This document shows positions 50,343 to 59,450 of a stretch of DNA of 64,000 bases, piece after piece. The notes under the pieces were generated by a model. The model was not told the DNA's origin and did not search any database. It was given only the letters and a program-made list of their open reading frames with translations. Numbering within the stretch: position 1 is the first letter of the stretch; each line of letters starts with the position of its first letter. Origin of the DNA: Catenuloplanes niger (GTDB taxonomy: Bacteria; Actinomycetota; Actinomycetes; Mycobacteriales; Micromonosporaceae); the NCBI RefSeq assembly GCF_031458255.1, contig NZ_JAVDYC010000001.1, forward strand, positions 992,001 through 1,056,000, in the 5' to 3' direction. Made by a program: the position numbers and the translations under genes.

Positions 50343-51758
50343 TCATCGAGATCCGCGATGGCCACGGGTGTAGCGGTGCTTGACCCCGGCGGGGAAGAAC
50401 TCCGGATCGCCGGCCGGGCGCAGTTCGATCCGGGGGGTCTGCCGGTCGGCCGGCACGTAGTGCGCGAACTCGCTGTTGAGCCGCAGCAGCTCGGCGCGGA
50501 TCGCCTGACCGGCGGCCCGCTCCCGCGGTGCCGACGGCTTCTCCCCGGCCGCGAGCTCGACCACCACGGACAGCACCCGGTCACGATCGGCGTCCTCGGC
50601 CGTACTCAGCACGAACCGGCCGGTCGCCCAGTCGCTGACCGGTGGCCGCTCCAGGCCGGCCGTGACGTTCTCCGGGTAGACGTTGGCGCCGAAGAACGAC
50701 ACGGTGAACATCGACCGGCCGAAGACGTACACGAACGGCAGGTCCGGTCCGTCACCCGGATCGAACCCGTGCGCGCGGCACAGCCCGAGGAGTTCGCCGT
50801 GCGGCAGCACGCCGCCCTCGTCGGCGATGTGGTAGCGCACCAGCGGGACCGTGCCGTCGGCGCTGAACGTCAGCGTCCGGCCCGGGCCCGGCTCGAACCG
50901 GCGATCCGCCGGGTCGTACTGCACGAGGGTAGGCAGCCGGGAGTCGCCGAACAGCGGCGACGCGATGTCCGGACGCCGGTCCAGGAACCGGCGGACGCGC
51001 ACGCTCAACGGCGTCTCGTTGCCGAGCACGCCGGCGTCCGCCGTGCCGTACAGCGACGCCACACCGCTGACCGGGTCGTCGATCCCGGCCCGGTCGGCCA
51101 TCAGGTCCCGCCACTGCTCGCTGAAGGCCTCGCCGGCCAGGACGAGTTTGACGCGGTACGCCGGCCAGTCGACGCCCCAGGCCCGGCCCGCGTCGATCAC
51201 GTTCTTGACGAACGGCGGGTAGCCCAGCAGGACGGTCTGGTCGTACGAGCCGCCGAGTTCCTCGATCACCCGCACGATCTCGTCGACGTTGTTGCCCGGC
51301 GTCGCCACGGTGACCGGCCAGCCGTCGTCCGCCAGGCGACGGCAGGCCGCCACGGTGTACATGCCACCCACCCAGTTGCCGAGGGCGAAGCACACCACGG
51401 CGAGCGTACGGCGCGACCGCGCTTGGAAGCCGTCGCCGAAGACCTGCGCGAACCGTGCCGTGACCGGCTCCTCGTCGCCGGCCGTGCGCGGCCACACCAT
51501 CGCCTTCCCGGACGAGCCGGACGACAGCGCCACCACCGACGCCGTGTCGAGCCGGCCGCCGCGGCACCGCTCGGCCAGCGGGTACCGCTCCAGGTAACCG
51601 GCCTTGGTCATCAGCGGGACCGCGGCCGGGTCACGTACGGTGGCCGGATCGACCCCCTGGTCGTGGAGGAAGCGCCGGTAGGCCGGGACGGTGCCGGCCA
51701 CGTCCCGGAACAGCTCCAGGACCGGGAGGTCACCGGCGGGCATAGCGGGATCCTGCAT
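50343..51758 (-). CDS. PaaK/CapK-like adenylate-forming enzyme, paralog 1
   Basis: A 471-residue member of the phenylacetate-CoA-ligase-like group of the ANL superfamily. These activate carboxylic acids as acyl-adenylates, then transfer them to CoA or another acceptor. The P-loop VALSSGSSGKAMVWPR lies at about 75-90; LVLAGEAFSEQW, LYGTADAGVLGNETP and the hinge FGRSMFTVSFFGANVYPENV follow (key residues Ser-Phe-Phe-Gly). The length is standard. The ATG at 51758 has AGGAG. The substrate is unknown. It is about 60-65% identical by eye to the gene at 59451. It lies between the SARP and the amidohydrolase on the same strand. Confidence 0.85.
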   Translation of the reverse strand: MQDPAMPAGDLPVLELFRDVAGTVPAYRRFLHDQGVDPATVRDPAAVPLMTKAGYLERYPLAERCRGGRLDTASVVALSSGSSGKAMVWPRTAGDEEPVTARFAQVFGDGFQARSRRTLAVVCFALGNWVGGMYTVAACRRLADDGWPVTVATPGNNVDEIVRVIEELGGSYDQTVLLGYPPFVKNVIDAGRAWGVDWPAYRVKLVLAGEAFSEQWRDLMADRAGIDDPVSGVASLYGTADAGVLGNETPLSVRVRRFLDRRPDIASPLFGDSRLPTLVQYDPADRRFEPGPGRTLTFSADGTVPLVRYHIADEGGVLPHGELLGLCRAHGFDPGDGPDLPFVYVFGRSMFTVSFFGANVYPENVTAGLERPPVSDWATGRFVLSTAEDADRDRVLSVVVELAAGEKPSAPRERAAGQAIRAELLRLNSEFAHYVPADRQTPRIELRPAGDPEFFPAGVKHRYTRGHRGSR

Positions 51759-51910
51759 GAGAGCTCCTGTCTCGACGCGGCGGCACGCGGACCACGGGGC
51801 CTCACGGCCGAACCGGACCGGCCCCACCGCGGGGGTACGCCGCCTGTTCGCACCCGGCCAGGACATCCCGCGGCGCTAGACGCACGGTCAACAACGCTTG
51901 GCCGGCCGGG

Positions 51911-53749
51911 TCAGGCGACCGCATCCGCGACCCCGCCCGTCGCGACGAGCCGGCGCACCACGTCCGGGGCCCGGCGCAGGCTCGCGTACCGCCGGATGAG
52001 CCGGTCGACGCCGTACCGGCCGGGCTGCAACGCCTCGACGAGCAGTCGCTCGGCGAGTTCGTCCAGCGCCGCCTCCGCGTCGCGCTCGACCAAGCCCAGC
52101 AGGTAGGCGACCTGGCTCGCGGTCACCGTGTCGCCGGCGGCGCCGGCGGTCGTGGCCAGCACGTCGGCCGCGACGCAGCCGAGGGACTCCCGGACCGGGT
52201 CGAGCCGGCGATACAGTTCGGCGGCGTCGTCATCGGCGTGCAGGCGGTCCGCCGCCTCCGCCAGCGTCCAGGCCGGGCGTGCGGCGAGCCGGGTGGCCAG
52301 GGCACGCAGCGCGAGCGGCTGACATCCCCGGGAGACGACCAGCCGGGTCGCGGCGGCGGGCTGTGCGGCCACCCGGTCACGGCCGATCCGCCGGCCCAGG
52401 TAGTCCAGTGCCTCGGCCGGGGTGAACGCGCCGAGCCGGTGCCAGTCGGCGCCGGCCGTGACGGTGCTGATCCGGCCGGTGGTGAACAGCACCGCGCAGC
52501 CGGGAGTCGCCGGCAGCAGCGGACCGAGTACGGTGTCGCCGGCCGCACCGTCGACGACCACCAGTACCCGCCGGCCGGCCAGCACGGTGCGCCAGCAGGC
52601 CGCCCGTTCGGACAGGGCGGCCGGGACGGCGGACCCCGGGACGCCCAGCGCCCGCAGCCATCCGGCCAGCACCTCCCCCGGCCCGGCCGGGTCGCTGCCG
52701 AGGTCGGCGTAGAGCGCGCCGTCCGGGAAGAGGTGCGATACCCGCTGCGCGACCATGCCGGCCACGGCGGTTCGTCCGCTGCCCGGCAGGCCCGCCACGC
52801 CGACCACCGGCATCGTGCCGGGCCGGTCGAGCGACGCCGCGATCCGGTTCACCAGCGCGGTGCGGCCGATGAAGTCGGATGGCGGGGCGGGCACCTGTGC
52901 CGGCACGCGAGACCGAGGACCGCCGCTCTCGACGGGTGTGTCGTTGGCGAGGATCTCGGCGTGCAGCCGGCGGAGCCCGGGGCCCGGGTCGACGCCGAGC
53001 TCGGTGGCGAGGACGGCTCGTGCGTGCTGGAACGCGACCAGCGCCTCGGCCTGACGGCCGTCGCGCCACAGGGCCAGCATCTGCAGTTCGCGCAGGCGCT
53101 CGCGCATCGGCTCGGCGGCGATGCGCAGGAGCAGGTCGGCCAGGGCGGTGGCGTACCGGCCCTGCTCGATGTCGGCGGCGAGACGATCCTCGTCTGCCGT
53201 ACCGCGCAACTGTTCGATCCGGCCGCGCTGTGCACCGGCGTACGGTCCCGGGACCCCCGCCAGCGCCGTGCCGTCGAAGAGGGCGAGACCGTCGGTCAGC
53301 CGGCGTGCCGCGTCCGCGAAACGCCGTTCGGCGGACGCGGCCGTGGCCTCGGCGACCATCCCGCGGAACCGGACGAAGTCCAGTTCCGCCCGGTCCAGCG
53401 GCAGACGGTACCCGCTGCGCCCGGACAGGATCAGGCCGTCCTGGCGCTCCGGGGACAACACCCGCCGGAGCCTGGACAGATAGGTGCGCACGGTCCCGAC
53501 CGCGGCGGACGGGGGTTCCTCGCCCCACAACCCACCGATCAGTTCGTCCAATGTCGCCGATGCGCCCTCGCGCAGGACCAGCATGGCCAGCGTCGCACGC
53601 TGCTGCGGCGAACCGATCTCGACCTCTCGGCCCGACCGCCACGCCCGCACCCGCCCGAGGACGGCGAACCGCCACTCCGGTTGCACCGCCGGCCGTACGA
53701 CGTGGAGCCTGGTCCGCGACGAGGCGGGCCGTAGATCACTGACTGTCAT
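51911..53749 (-). CDS. SARP (BTAD) regulator with degenerate NTPase domain
   Basis: A 612-residue regulator. The winged helix (27-115) and BTAD (120-265) match SARPs, ending GVDPGPGLRRL. An NB-ARC-like domain (290-560) follows. Its Walker A reads GLPGSGRT at 320-327, with Arg326 where Lys is needed for nucleotide phosphates. Walker B-like VLVVVDGAAGD is kept. TPR repeats are absent. It may thus be a nucleotide-insensitive or locked regulator. The ATG at 53749 was used. It lies 55 bp after the LAL regulator, in the same direction, and 152 bp before the PaaK-like gene. Confidence 0.87.
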   Translation of the reverse strand: MTVSDLRPASSRTRLHVVRPAVQPEWRFAVLGRVRAWRSGREVEIGSPQQRATLAMLVLREGASATLDELIGGLWGEEPPSAAVGTVRTYLSRLRRVLSPERQDGLILSGRSGYRLPLDRAELDFVRFRGMVAEATAASAERRFADAARRLTDGLALFDGTALAGVPGPYAGAQRGRIEQLRGTADEDRLAADIEQGRYATALADLLLRIAAEPMRERLRELQMLALWRDGRQAEALVAFQHARAVLATELGVDPGPGLRRLHAEILANDTPVESGGPRSRVPAQVPAPPSDFIGRTALVNRIAASLDRPGTMPVVGVAGLPGSGRTAVAGMVAQRVSHLFPDGALYADLGSDPAGPGEVLAGWLRALGVPGSAVPAALSERAACWRTVLAGRRVLVVVDGAAGDTVLGPLLPATPGCAVLFTTGRISTVTAGADWHRLGAFTPAEALDYLGRRIGRDRVAAQPAAATRLVVSRGCQPLALRALATRLAARPAWTLAEAADRLHADDDAAELYRRLDPVRESLGCVAADVLATTAGAAGDTVTASQVAYLLGLVERDAEAALDELAERLLVEALQPGRYGVDRLIRRYASLRRAPDVVRRLVATGGVADAVA

Positions 53750-53804
53750 GTGGTGAACCGTAGGTGCGGGCCCGCCCTACGCGCTTACGTCAGGTGACCC
53801 ATCT

Positions 53805-56543
53805 TCAGCCGTTCCCGGCCGTGGCGTACACCACCTCGGCGAGCTCAGCCCGGGAAGAGACGCCGAGCTTCGGAAAAATGTTATACAGATGGTTACGCAC
53901 CGTACGCGGAGAGACGAACAAGCGCTCGCCGATCTCGCGGTTGGTCAGCCCCTGCGCCGCCAGGTGCGCGATCTGCAACTCGTGCGAGGTGAGCGCGTGC
54001 GTCGCCGGACGAACGAGCCCGGCGACGTTCTCCCCGGTCGCACGGAGCTCCTCGGCCGCGCGCTCCGCCCACGGGATCGCACCGAGCGACCGGTAGAGCT
54101 CATAGGCGGCGCGCAACGGCCCGCGTGCCTCGGCGCGGCGCCGCTGCCGCCGCAGCCAGCTTCCGTAGTGCAGCAGCACCGATCCGCGCTGCCACGGCCA
54201 GTCGTGCAGGCCCGAGGCCAGCGCCGCCTCGAACGCCGCTTCCGCCGCATCATCCGTGGCCAGTAGCGGCGCGCTCGCCGTGGCCGACGCCAGCAGCAGC
54301 GGTGAGCCGGTCCGCGCACCCAGTGCCGACATCTCCGCGTGCACGGCACGAACCTCGTCGAGCCGGCCGGTCAGCGCCGCGGCGTCCATCAGATCGGTCA
54401 GTCCCCAGTCCCGCGAGTTGCGGTTGTGCGCGCCGCCGTCCGGATCGAACGTCCGCAGCAGCGCGTCGCACGCGATCTCCGGCTCACCGGCGGCCAGTCC
54501 GGCCGTGCCCCGCACCAGCTGCACCATGGCCATCAACGGCGTCGCACCCGCTCTGACGAGTGCCGCCTCCGCCCGGTCGGCCACCGCCCGCGCCTCGTCC
54601 ACTCCACCGTGCCGTGCCGTGACCATAGCGCTGGCCAGCATCGCCGTCAGCTGCCAGCGCGGAGCGCTCGTCTCCTCCGCCATCCGCGCGGCCTCACCGG
54701 CGGCGGCGATGGCCGTCGGGTGCCGGGCGAGCAGGACACCGGCCCACGCCTCGAACACGAGCGCCCACGGCAGATGGACGAAGAGGCCCGCCGCCCGCAG
54801 CCGCTCCACGACCACTCGCAGGAACTCCGCGGACGTCGGCGCGTCGCCGATGCTGAGCGCGGTCTCCGCCAGGGACAGGTCCCGCTGCACCGACTGCGCG
54901 CCCGGCGTCTGCTCCGCCAGCCGGGCCAGCATCGCCCGGCCCCGCTCCCACGGCGCGATCCGGGCCGTGATGATCGCCCGGCGGATGTCGCCGGGCGCCA
55001 GCGGCAGCGACTCCGCCGCCCGCAGCACCAGCCGGCGCTGCGAGTCGTCCAGGTCCGACCACCAGGCGTGGGTGCCGCGTAACTCGATCAGGTTGATGGC
55101 CTCGTCCGGGTAGTCGGCGCCGTGTTCCAGGATCACCTCCGCGGCGTCGATCAGGCCCGCCGCGCCGGACCAGCTGTCCTCGGACAGGGAGTCGCGCACG
55201 AGGCGCAGCAGGCACCGGGAGATCGGGTCGACCGCGGGTGAGTCGGCGTACTCGGTGACGAAGTCGACCAGAGACCCCGAGTCGAAGAATCCGTAGGCGT
55301 GGATCGCCGCGACCCGGCGCCGGACCGCCTCGTTCGGGTCCGGACTCAGCTCTGCGGCGCGCTCGAGCGCACGGGCGGCGGCGACCCCGACACCGCGGCG
55401 GGCCGTCCGCTCCGCCAGCCGCTCCAGGCTCGCGGCGACCGGCTCATCGGTCCCGGCAACGGAGGACGCCCGATGCCACAACACGCGCTCCTCGTCATCG
55501 GCGACCCGGGCGAGCACGGCGTGCACCGCCCGCCGACGTTCCGGGGTCGCGGACCGCTCGACGGCCGTCCGCATCAGGGGATGCCGGAATCCGATGCGGC
55601 CGTCCCCGCTGCGGACCAGTCCGGCGAGCTCGGCCGGGGCCAGGTCGTCGAGCGTCACCGGCGTACCCGTGATTTCGCCGGCGGCGGTGAGCGCCTCGGC
55701 CACCGAGTCGTCGTCGTTGATGGCGATGACGAGCAGCAGGGTCCGCGTCGCCGCCGGCAGACCGGCGGCCCGGTCGCCGAACGTGCGGGCCAGCCGCTCG
55801 GTCAACGGCAGTTCCTCGGTGACCAGCAGGTCGCGCTCGTCACGCACCACCAGCGGCAGCTCGGTCAGCGCGAGCGGGTTGCCCGCGGCGGCGGTCAGCA
55901 CGTGCGCGCGGACCAGCTCCGGCAGGTCAGGTGCCTGTGCGTCGAGCAGATCTGCCGCGTCCCGGTCGTCCAGCGGCGCCACCGGCAGCACCTGGAACTG
56001 AGACTCGGTCAGCGGGTTGCCCGCCAGGTCGGTGCTGCGCGCCGCGGCGACGAACAGCACCGGATCATCGGTCAGTCGCCGGACCACGAAGGCCAGCACC
56101 TGGCAGGTGGCATCGTCGAGCCACTGCACGTCGTCGGCGCTCAGTAGGATCGGGTCCTGCTGCGTGGCGTCCGTCAGCAACTGCAACAGGATCAGGCCCA
56201 CCCGTTGCGGCGTGGTCCCGGCACCGTCCGCACCGTCGCCCAGCGCTGCCAGCAGCACCTGACGGGCGGCGGGCCGCAGCGCGCCGATCTCGGGACGCAG
56301 GGGGTGCAGCAGCTGGCGCAGGCCGCCGTACGCGCGGCCGCGGCCGGACGGCACGCCGGCGCAGCCGACCACTCGGGCTCCGTGCCGGACCGCCTGCTCG
56401 TGAGCCTCGGCCAGCAGGGCCGACTTGCCGACCCCGGGGTCCCCGACCAGCAGCAGACTTCCGCCCTCACCACCGATGGCCCGAGACAGCGCCTCCATCA
56501 GCGCGGATATTTCGGCCGCCCGGCCGACGAGTGCTGAGGCCAT
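53805..56543 (-). CDS. LAL (large ATP-binding LuxR) regulator, paralog 1
   Basis: A 912-residue LuxR/MalT-type regulator. The N-terminal AAA-type domain has Walker A GDPGVGKS at 34-41 and ILLSADDVQWLDDAT at about 134-148. A long helical TPR-like middle follows. The C-terminal LuxR helix-turn-helix (about 850-905) has LTSHELQIAHLAAQGLTNREI, cited by GLTNREIGERL, and FVSPRTVRNHLYNIF. LAL proteins often activate antibiotic clusters. The ATG at 56543 was chosen over the longer frame since MASALVGRAAEI is the family start. The gene is 11 bp after the second LAL gene, so the two form an operon. Confidence 0.9.
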   Translation of the reverse strand: MASALVGRAAEISALMEALSRAIGGEGGSLLLVGDPGVGKSALLAEAHEQAVRHGARVVGCAGVPSGRGRAYGGLRQLLHPLRPEIGALRPAARQVLLAALGDGADGAGTTPQRVGLILLQLLTDATQQDPILLSADDVQWLDDATCQVLAFVVRRLTDDPVLFVAAARSTDLAGNPLTESQFQVLPVAPLDDRDAADLLDAQAPDLPELVRAHVLTAAAGNPLALTELPLVVRDERDLLVTEELPLTERLARTFGDRAAGLPAATRTLLLVIAINDDDSVAEALTAAGEITGTPVTLDDLAPAELAGLVRSGDGRIGFRHPLMRTAVERSATPERRRAVHAVLARVADDEERVLWHRASSVAGTDEPVAASLERLAERTARRGVGVAAARALERAAELSPDPNEAVRRRVAAIHAYGFFDSGSLVDFVTEYADSPAVDPISRCLLRLVRDSLSEDSWSGAAGLIDAAEVILEHGADYPDEAINLIELRGTHAWWSDLDDSQRRLVLRAAESLPLAPGDIRRAIITARIAPWERGRAMLARLAEQTPGAQSVQRDLSLAETALSIGDAPTSAEFLRVVVERLRAAGLFVHLPWALVFEAWAGVLLARHPTAIAAAGEAARMAEETSAPRWQLTAMLASAMVTARHGGVDEARAVADRAEAALVRAGATPLMAMVQLVRGTAGLAAGEPEIACDALLRTFDPDGGAHNRNSRDWGLTDLMDAAALTGRLDEVRAVHAEMSALGARTGSPLLLASATASAPLLATDDAAEAAFEAALASGLHDWPWQRGSVLLHYGSWLRRQRRRAEARGPLRAAYELYRSLGAIPWAERAAEELRATGENVAGLVRPATHALTSHELQIAHLAAQGLTNREIGERLFVSPRTVRNHLYNIFPKLGVSSRAELAEVVYATAGNG

Positions 56544-56554
56544 GCCAACGGATG

Positions 56555-59332
56555 TTACTGCGGCGGCGGCGCGGCCTTGCCGTCGTGGGCCTCCAGTGCG
56601 CGGGCGAGGCCGGCGCGCGCGGTCACGCCCAGTTTCGGAAAGATGCGGTACAGGTGGGTGCCGACCGTGCGATGCGACAGCAGCAACCGGTCGCCGATCT
56701 CGCGGTTGGTCAACCCGGCCGCGGCGAGTCGGGCGATCTGCAGCTCCTGTGGCGTCAGCGCACCCGGCTCGGCGAGCGCCCGGGCGCCGACACGTTCGCC
56801 ACAGGCGCGAGCCTCGGCCGCAGCGCGCTCCGCCCACGGGATCGCACCGAGTTCACGGAAGATGCGGTGCGCCTCGCGCAGGACGCCGCGGGCCTGGGCA
56901 GCCTGCCGTTCCCGGCGCAGCCGTTCACCGTGTGCCAGCAGCAGCCGCGCCCGGTGCCACGGCCATCCGGCCAGGTCGTACGTCAGCGCCTCGTCGAACG
57001 CGGACGCCGGGTCGTCCGCGATCAGGGGTGCGGTGGACACGACCGCGGCTCGCAGCAGGGGTGATCCGGTGCGGTCGGCGAGCGTGGTCAGTTCCGCGTG
57101 CACCGGCCTCAGTCTCGGCACCTGCCCGCTGCGCACCGCCGCCTCGACCAACTCCGGCAGCACCCACGCCCGGATCTGCCGATGGTGCGCCGGCGACGAC
57201 GGGTCGAAGATGCGCCACAGCCGATCGTGGGCGAGTGCGAAGTCGCCCGCACCGAGCGCCGCGGTGCCCCGGACGAACTCGACCTTGGCCAGCAGCGGAT
57301 GTGCCCGGCTCCGCAGCAGCACCGCCTCCGCCTCCGCCGCCGCCGACTCGGCGGCCTGCCGATCACCACGCCGCCCCGCCACGATCGCGTCGGCCAGGCG
57401 GGCCATCACCGCCCAGCGCGGCTGACCGACCTCATCGGACAGCCGGCGGCACTCGGCGGCCGCGGCGCGGGTCGCGTCCAGGTGACCGATGTGCAGATTC
57501 GCCCAGGCGTACGACGACAGCGCCTGGGCGAGCAGGCCGAACTGCCCCCGGCTCCGCAGCACCGGCGTCACCCGGTCGAGCAGCCGGATGACCGCCGGCA
57601 TGTCCCCCGCCGCGCCGGCGGCCTGGCTGAGCCGCAGGTCGTCGGCCGGAACACGCGGCGCGTCACGCACGGCCGCGTACCGGTCGAGGAAGGTCTTCGC
57701 GTACTCGTCCGGTGCAATGAGAGCCAGAAGTGCGCCGCGGGTGACGTCGTCGGCCGGCAGTGCGGGATCGTGGACCGCGTCGACCAGGTGCCGGAGCGCC
57801 GGCGCGGCCGGGCTCGCCCACCAGGCGCGCACCGCCGACGAGGCGAGGGCGGAGACGGCCTGCTCCGGGTGGCCGGCGGCGTGCAGCCGGGCGGTGAGGG
57901 CGATCGACGCCGCGATCCCGCTGTCGCCCGACCAGTCCCGCCGGAACAGCTCCTCCTGCCAGTACGCAAGCCGGGCGCGGTCCACCGGATCGATCGCCAG
58001 CACGTCCAGCTCGGCCACCAGGCGCGCGAACCGGGGACCGCCGCCGGCGCCGAACCCGATGTCGGCGGCCGCGACCAGACGCCGTACCCGCTCGGTGGTG
58101 TCCGGGCTCAGCCGGGCCGCCCGTTCCAGCGCCACGGACGCGGTGTCCGGAGCGCCACGCTGCGCGGCCCGGGCGCCGGCACGCTCGAGCTCGGCGGCGA
58201 CCGACTCGTCGGGTGCCAGGGCTGCGGCGGCCCGGTGCCACACCTGCCGGTCGGGGTCCGCGGCCAGGATCCGGGCCAGGGCCGCGTGCACGCCGATCCG
58301 GTGCGCGGTGGTGGCGGACCGGCGGACCGCGGAGCGCATCAGCGGGTGCCGGAACCGCAGTGTGCCGTCGCCGGTCTCCAGCAGGCCGGCGTCGACCGCC
58401 TCCCGGAGGTCCTCCGGGCGCAGCGCCCGTCCGGTGGCCCGGCCGGCCGCGGTGGTGATCTCGTGCTGGTCGTCGCGGTCGTGCAGGGCGGCGGTGAGCA
58501 GCAGCATCCGGGTGGCGTGCGACAGCCCGTGCAGCCGCAGCCCGAACGCCCGCTCCAACCGGTCGGTCAGCGGCAGGTCGCCGTCCGGTTCGTCGTGGTG
58601 CCGCAGCGCGGCCGGCAGCTCGGCGAGCGCCAGCGGGTTGCCGCGGGCGACCTCCAGCAGGCGTTGCCGCCAGCGCGGGGACAGCTGCGGCGCGTGCGTC
58701 GCCAGCAGCGCGGTGGCGTCCTCGGTGGCGAGACCTTCGAGGATCAGCTCGTGTGCCGCCGGTACGCCGTCCAACGGGCCGGCCGGTACGGCGTCGCGCT
58801 GGGTGGCGATCAGGACGACGCGGTGCCCGGCCAGGCCGCGCGCGAACGACGCGAGCACCTCCGACGTCGACCGGTCCAGCCAGTGCGTGTCGTCCACGGT
58901 GACGAGGACCGGTGCCGCGGCCGCCTCGGCGGTGAGCAACGCCAGAACCGCGCGGCTCACGTCGTAACGGGAGATCGGCGTGCTGTCGCGGAGTCCGACC
59001 GCGTTCAGCAGCGTGTCGCGCAGGTCCGGGGCGAGCGCCGGGACACCGGTCAGCGCGGGGTCCCGGCGGAGGATGGGCCGCAGCAGCTGATGCAGGCCGG
59101 AGTAGGGCAGATCCGACTCGATCGGGACACCGGCGCAGCCGAGGACCCGCATGTTCCGGGAAACGGCATGCCTGCGGGCCACGGACAGCAGCGCGGTCTT
59201 ACCGATGCCGGGCTCGCCGCGCACGATGACGACCGCGCCTCGGGTGCCGGCGGCGCTCAGCGCCGTGTCGATGACGCCGACGTGGGCTTCCCGGCCCAGC
59301 AGCACCGGTTGCGTCGGTCGCGGCGTCCCCAT
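56555..59332 (-). CDS. LAL (large ATP-binding LuxR) regulator, paralog 2
   Basis: A 925-residue paralog of the gene just downstream, with the same layout: Walker A GEPGIGKT at 39-46, VLVTVDDTHWLDRST in the Walker B region, a TPR-like middle, and a C-terminal LuxR domain with GLTNREIGDRL and LLSHRTVGTHLYRIFPKLG. The ATG at 59332 is preceded by TAGCAT (59340-59345 on the complement) 7 nt away, so it may be leaderless. It is divergent from the PaaK-like gene at 59451 across 118 bp. It likely controls that gene or the operon behind it. Confidence 0.9.
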   Translation of the reverse strand: MGTPRPTQPVLLGREAHVGVIDTALSAAGTRGAVVIVRGEPGIGKTALLSVARRHAVSRNMRVLGCAGVPIESDLPYSGLHQLLRPILRRDPALTGVPALAPDLRDTLLNAVGLRDSTPISRYDVSRAVLALLTAEAAAAPVLVTVDDTHWLDRSTSEVLASFARGLAGHRVVLIATQRDAVPAGPLDGVPAAHELILEGLATEDATALLATHAPQLSPRWRQRLLEVARGNPLALAELPAALRHHDEPDGDLPLTDRLERAFGLRLHGLSHATRMLLLTAALHDRDDQHEITTAAGRATGRALRPEDLREAVDAGLLETGDGTLRFRHPLMRSAVRRSATTAHRIGVHAALARILAADPDRQVWHRAAAALAPDESVAAELERAGARAAQRGAPDTASVALERAARLSPDTTERVRRLVAAADIGFGAGGGPRFARLVAELDVLAIDPVDRARLAYWQEELFRRDWSGDSGIAASIALTARLHAAGHPEQAVSALASSAVRAWWASPAAPALRHLVDAVHDPALPADDVTRGALLALIAPDEYAKTFLDRYAAVRDAPRVPADDLRLSQAAGAAGDMPAVIRLLDRVTPVLRSRGQFGLLAQALSSYAWANLHIGHLDATRAAAAECRRLSDEVGQPRWAVMARLADAIVAGRRGDRQAAESAAAEAEAVLLRSRAHPLLAKVEFVRGTAALGAGDFALAHDRLWRIFDPSSPAHHRQIRAWVLPELVEAAVRSGQVPRLRPVHAELTTLADRTGSPLLRAAVVSTAPLIADDPASAFDEALTYDLAGWPWHRARLLLAHGERLRRERQAAQARGVLREAHRIFRELGAIPWAERAAAEARACGERVGARALAEPGALTPQELQIARLAAAGLTNREIGDRLLLSHRTVGTHLYRIFPKLGVTARAGLARALEAHDGKAAPPPQ

Positions 59333-59450
59333 CGACGCGATGCTACGCCCACGGCCGGCCGGAACCGCTCACGTATCGTCAACCCGGTGTCCATCGGGGG
59401 CGGGCGGGATGATGCGGGCACCGGAACGCGGTCGGCAGGGAGGCGCGGGG

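Noticed and set aside
51880-51896. A TCAACAACGC element upstream of the first PaaK-like gene as a copy of the 42283 GTGAACAACGC motif
   Set aside because: Eleven of twelve positions match, but it lacks the inverted partner and lies far from the start. One weak resemblance is not enough to call a regulon.
53805-56837. Longer start for the first LAL gene (extends to 56837)
   Set aside because: The extra residues overlap the coding end of the second LAL gene in another frame and do not resemble the family. MASALVGRAAEI at 56543 is a typical start.
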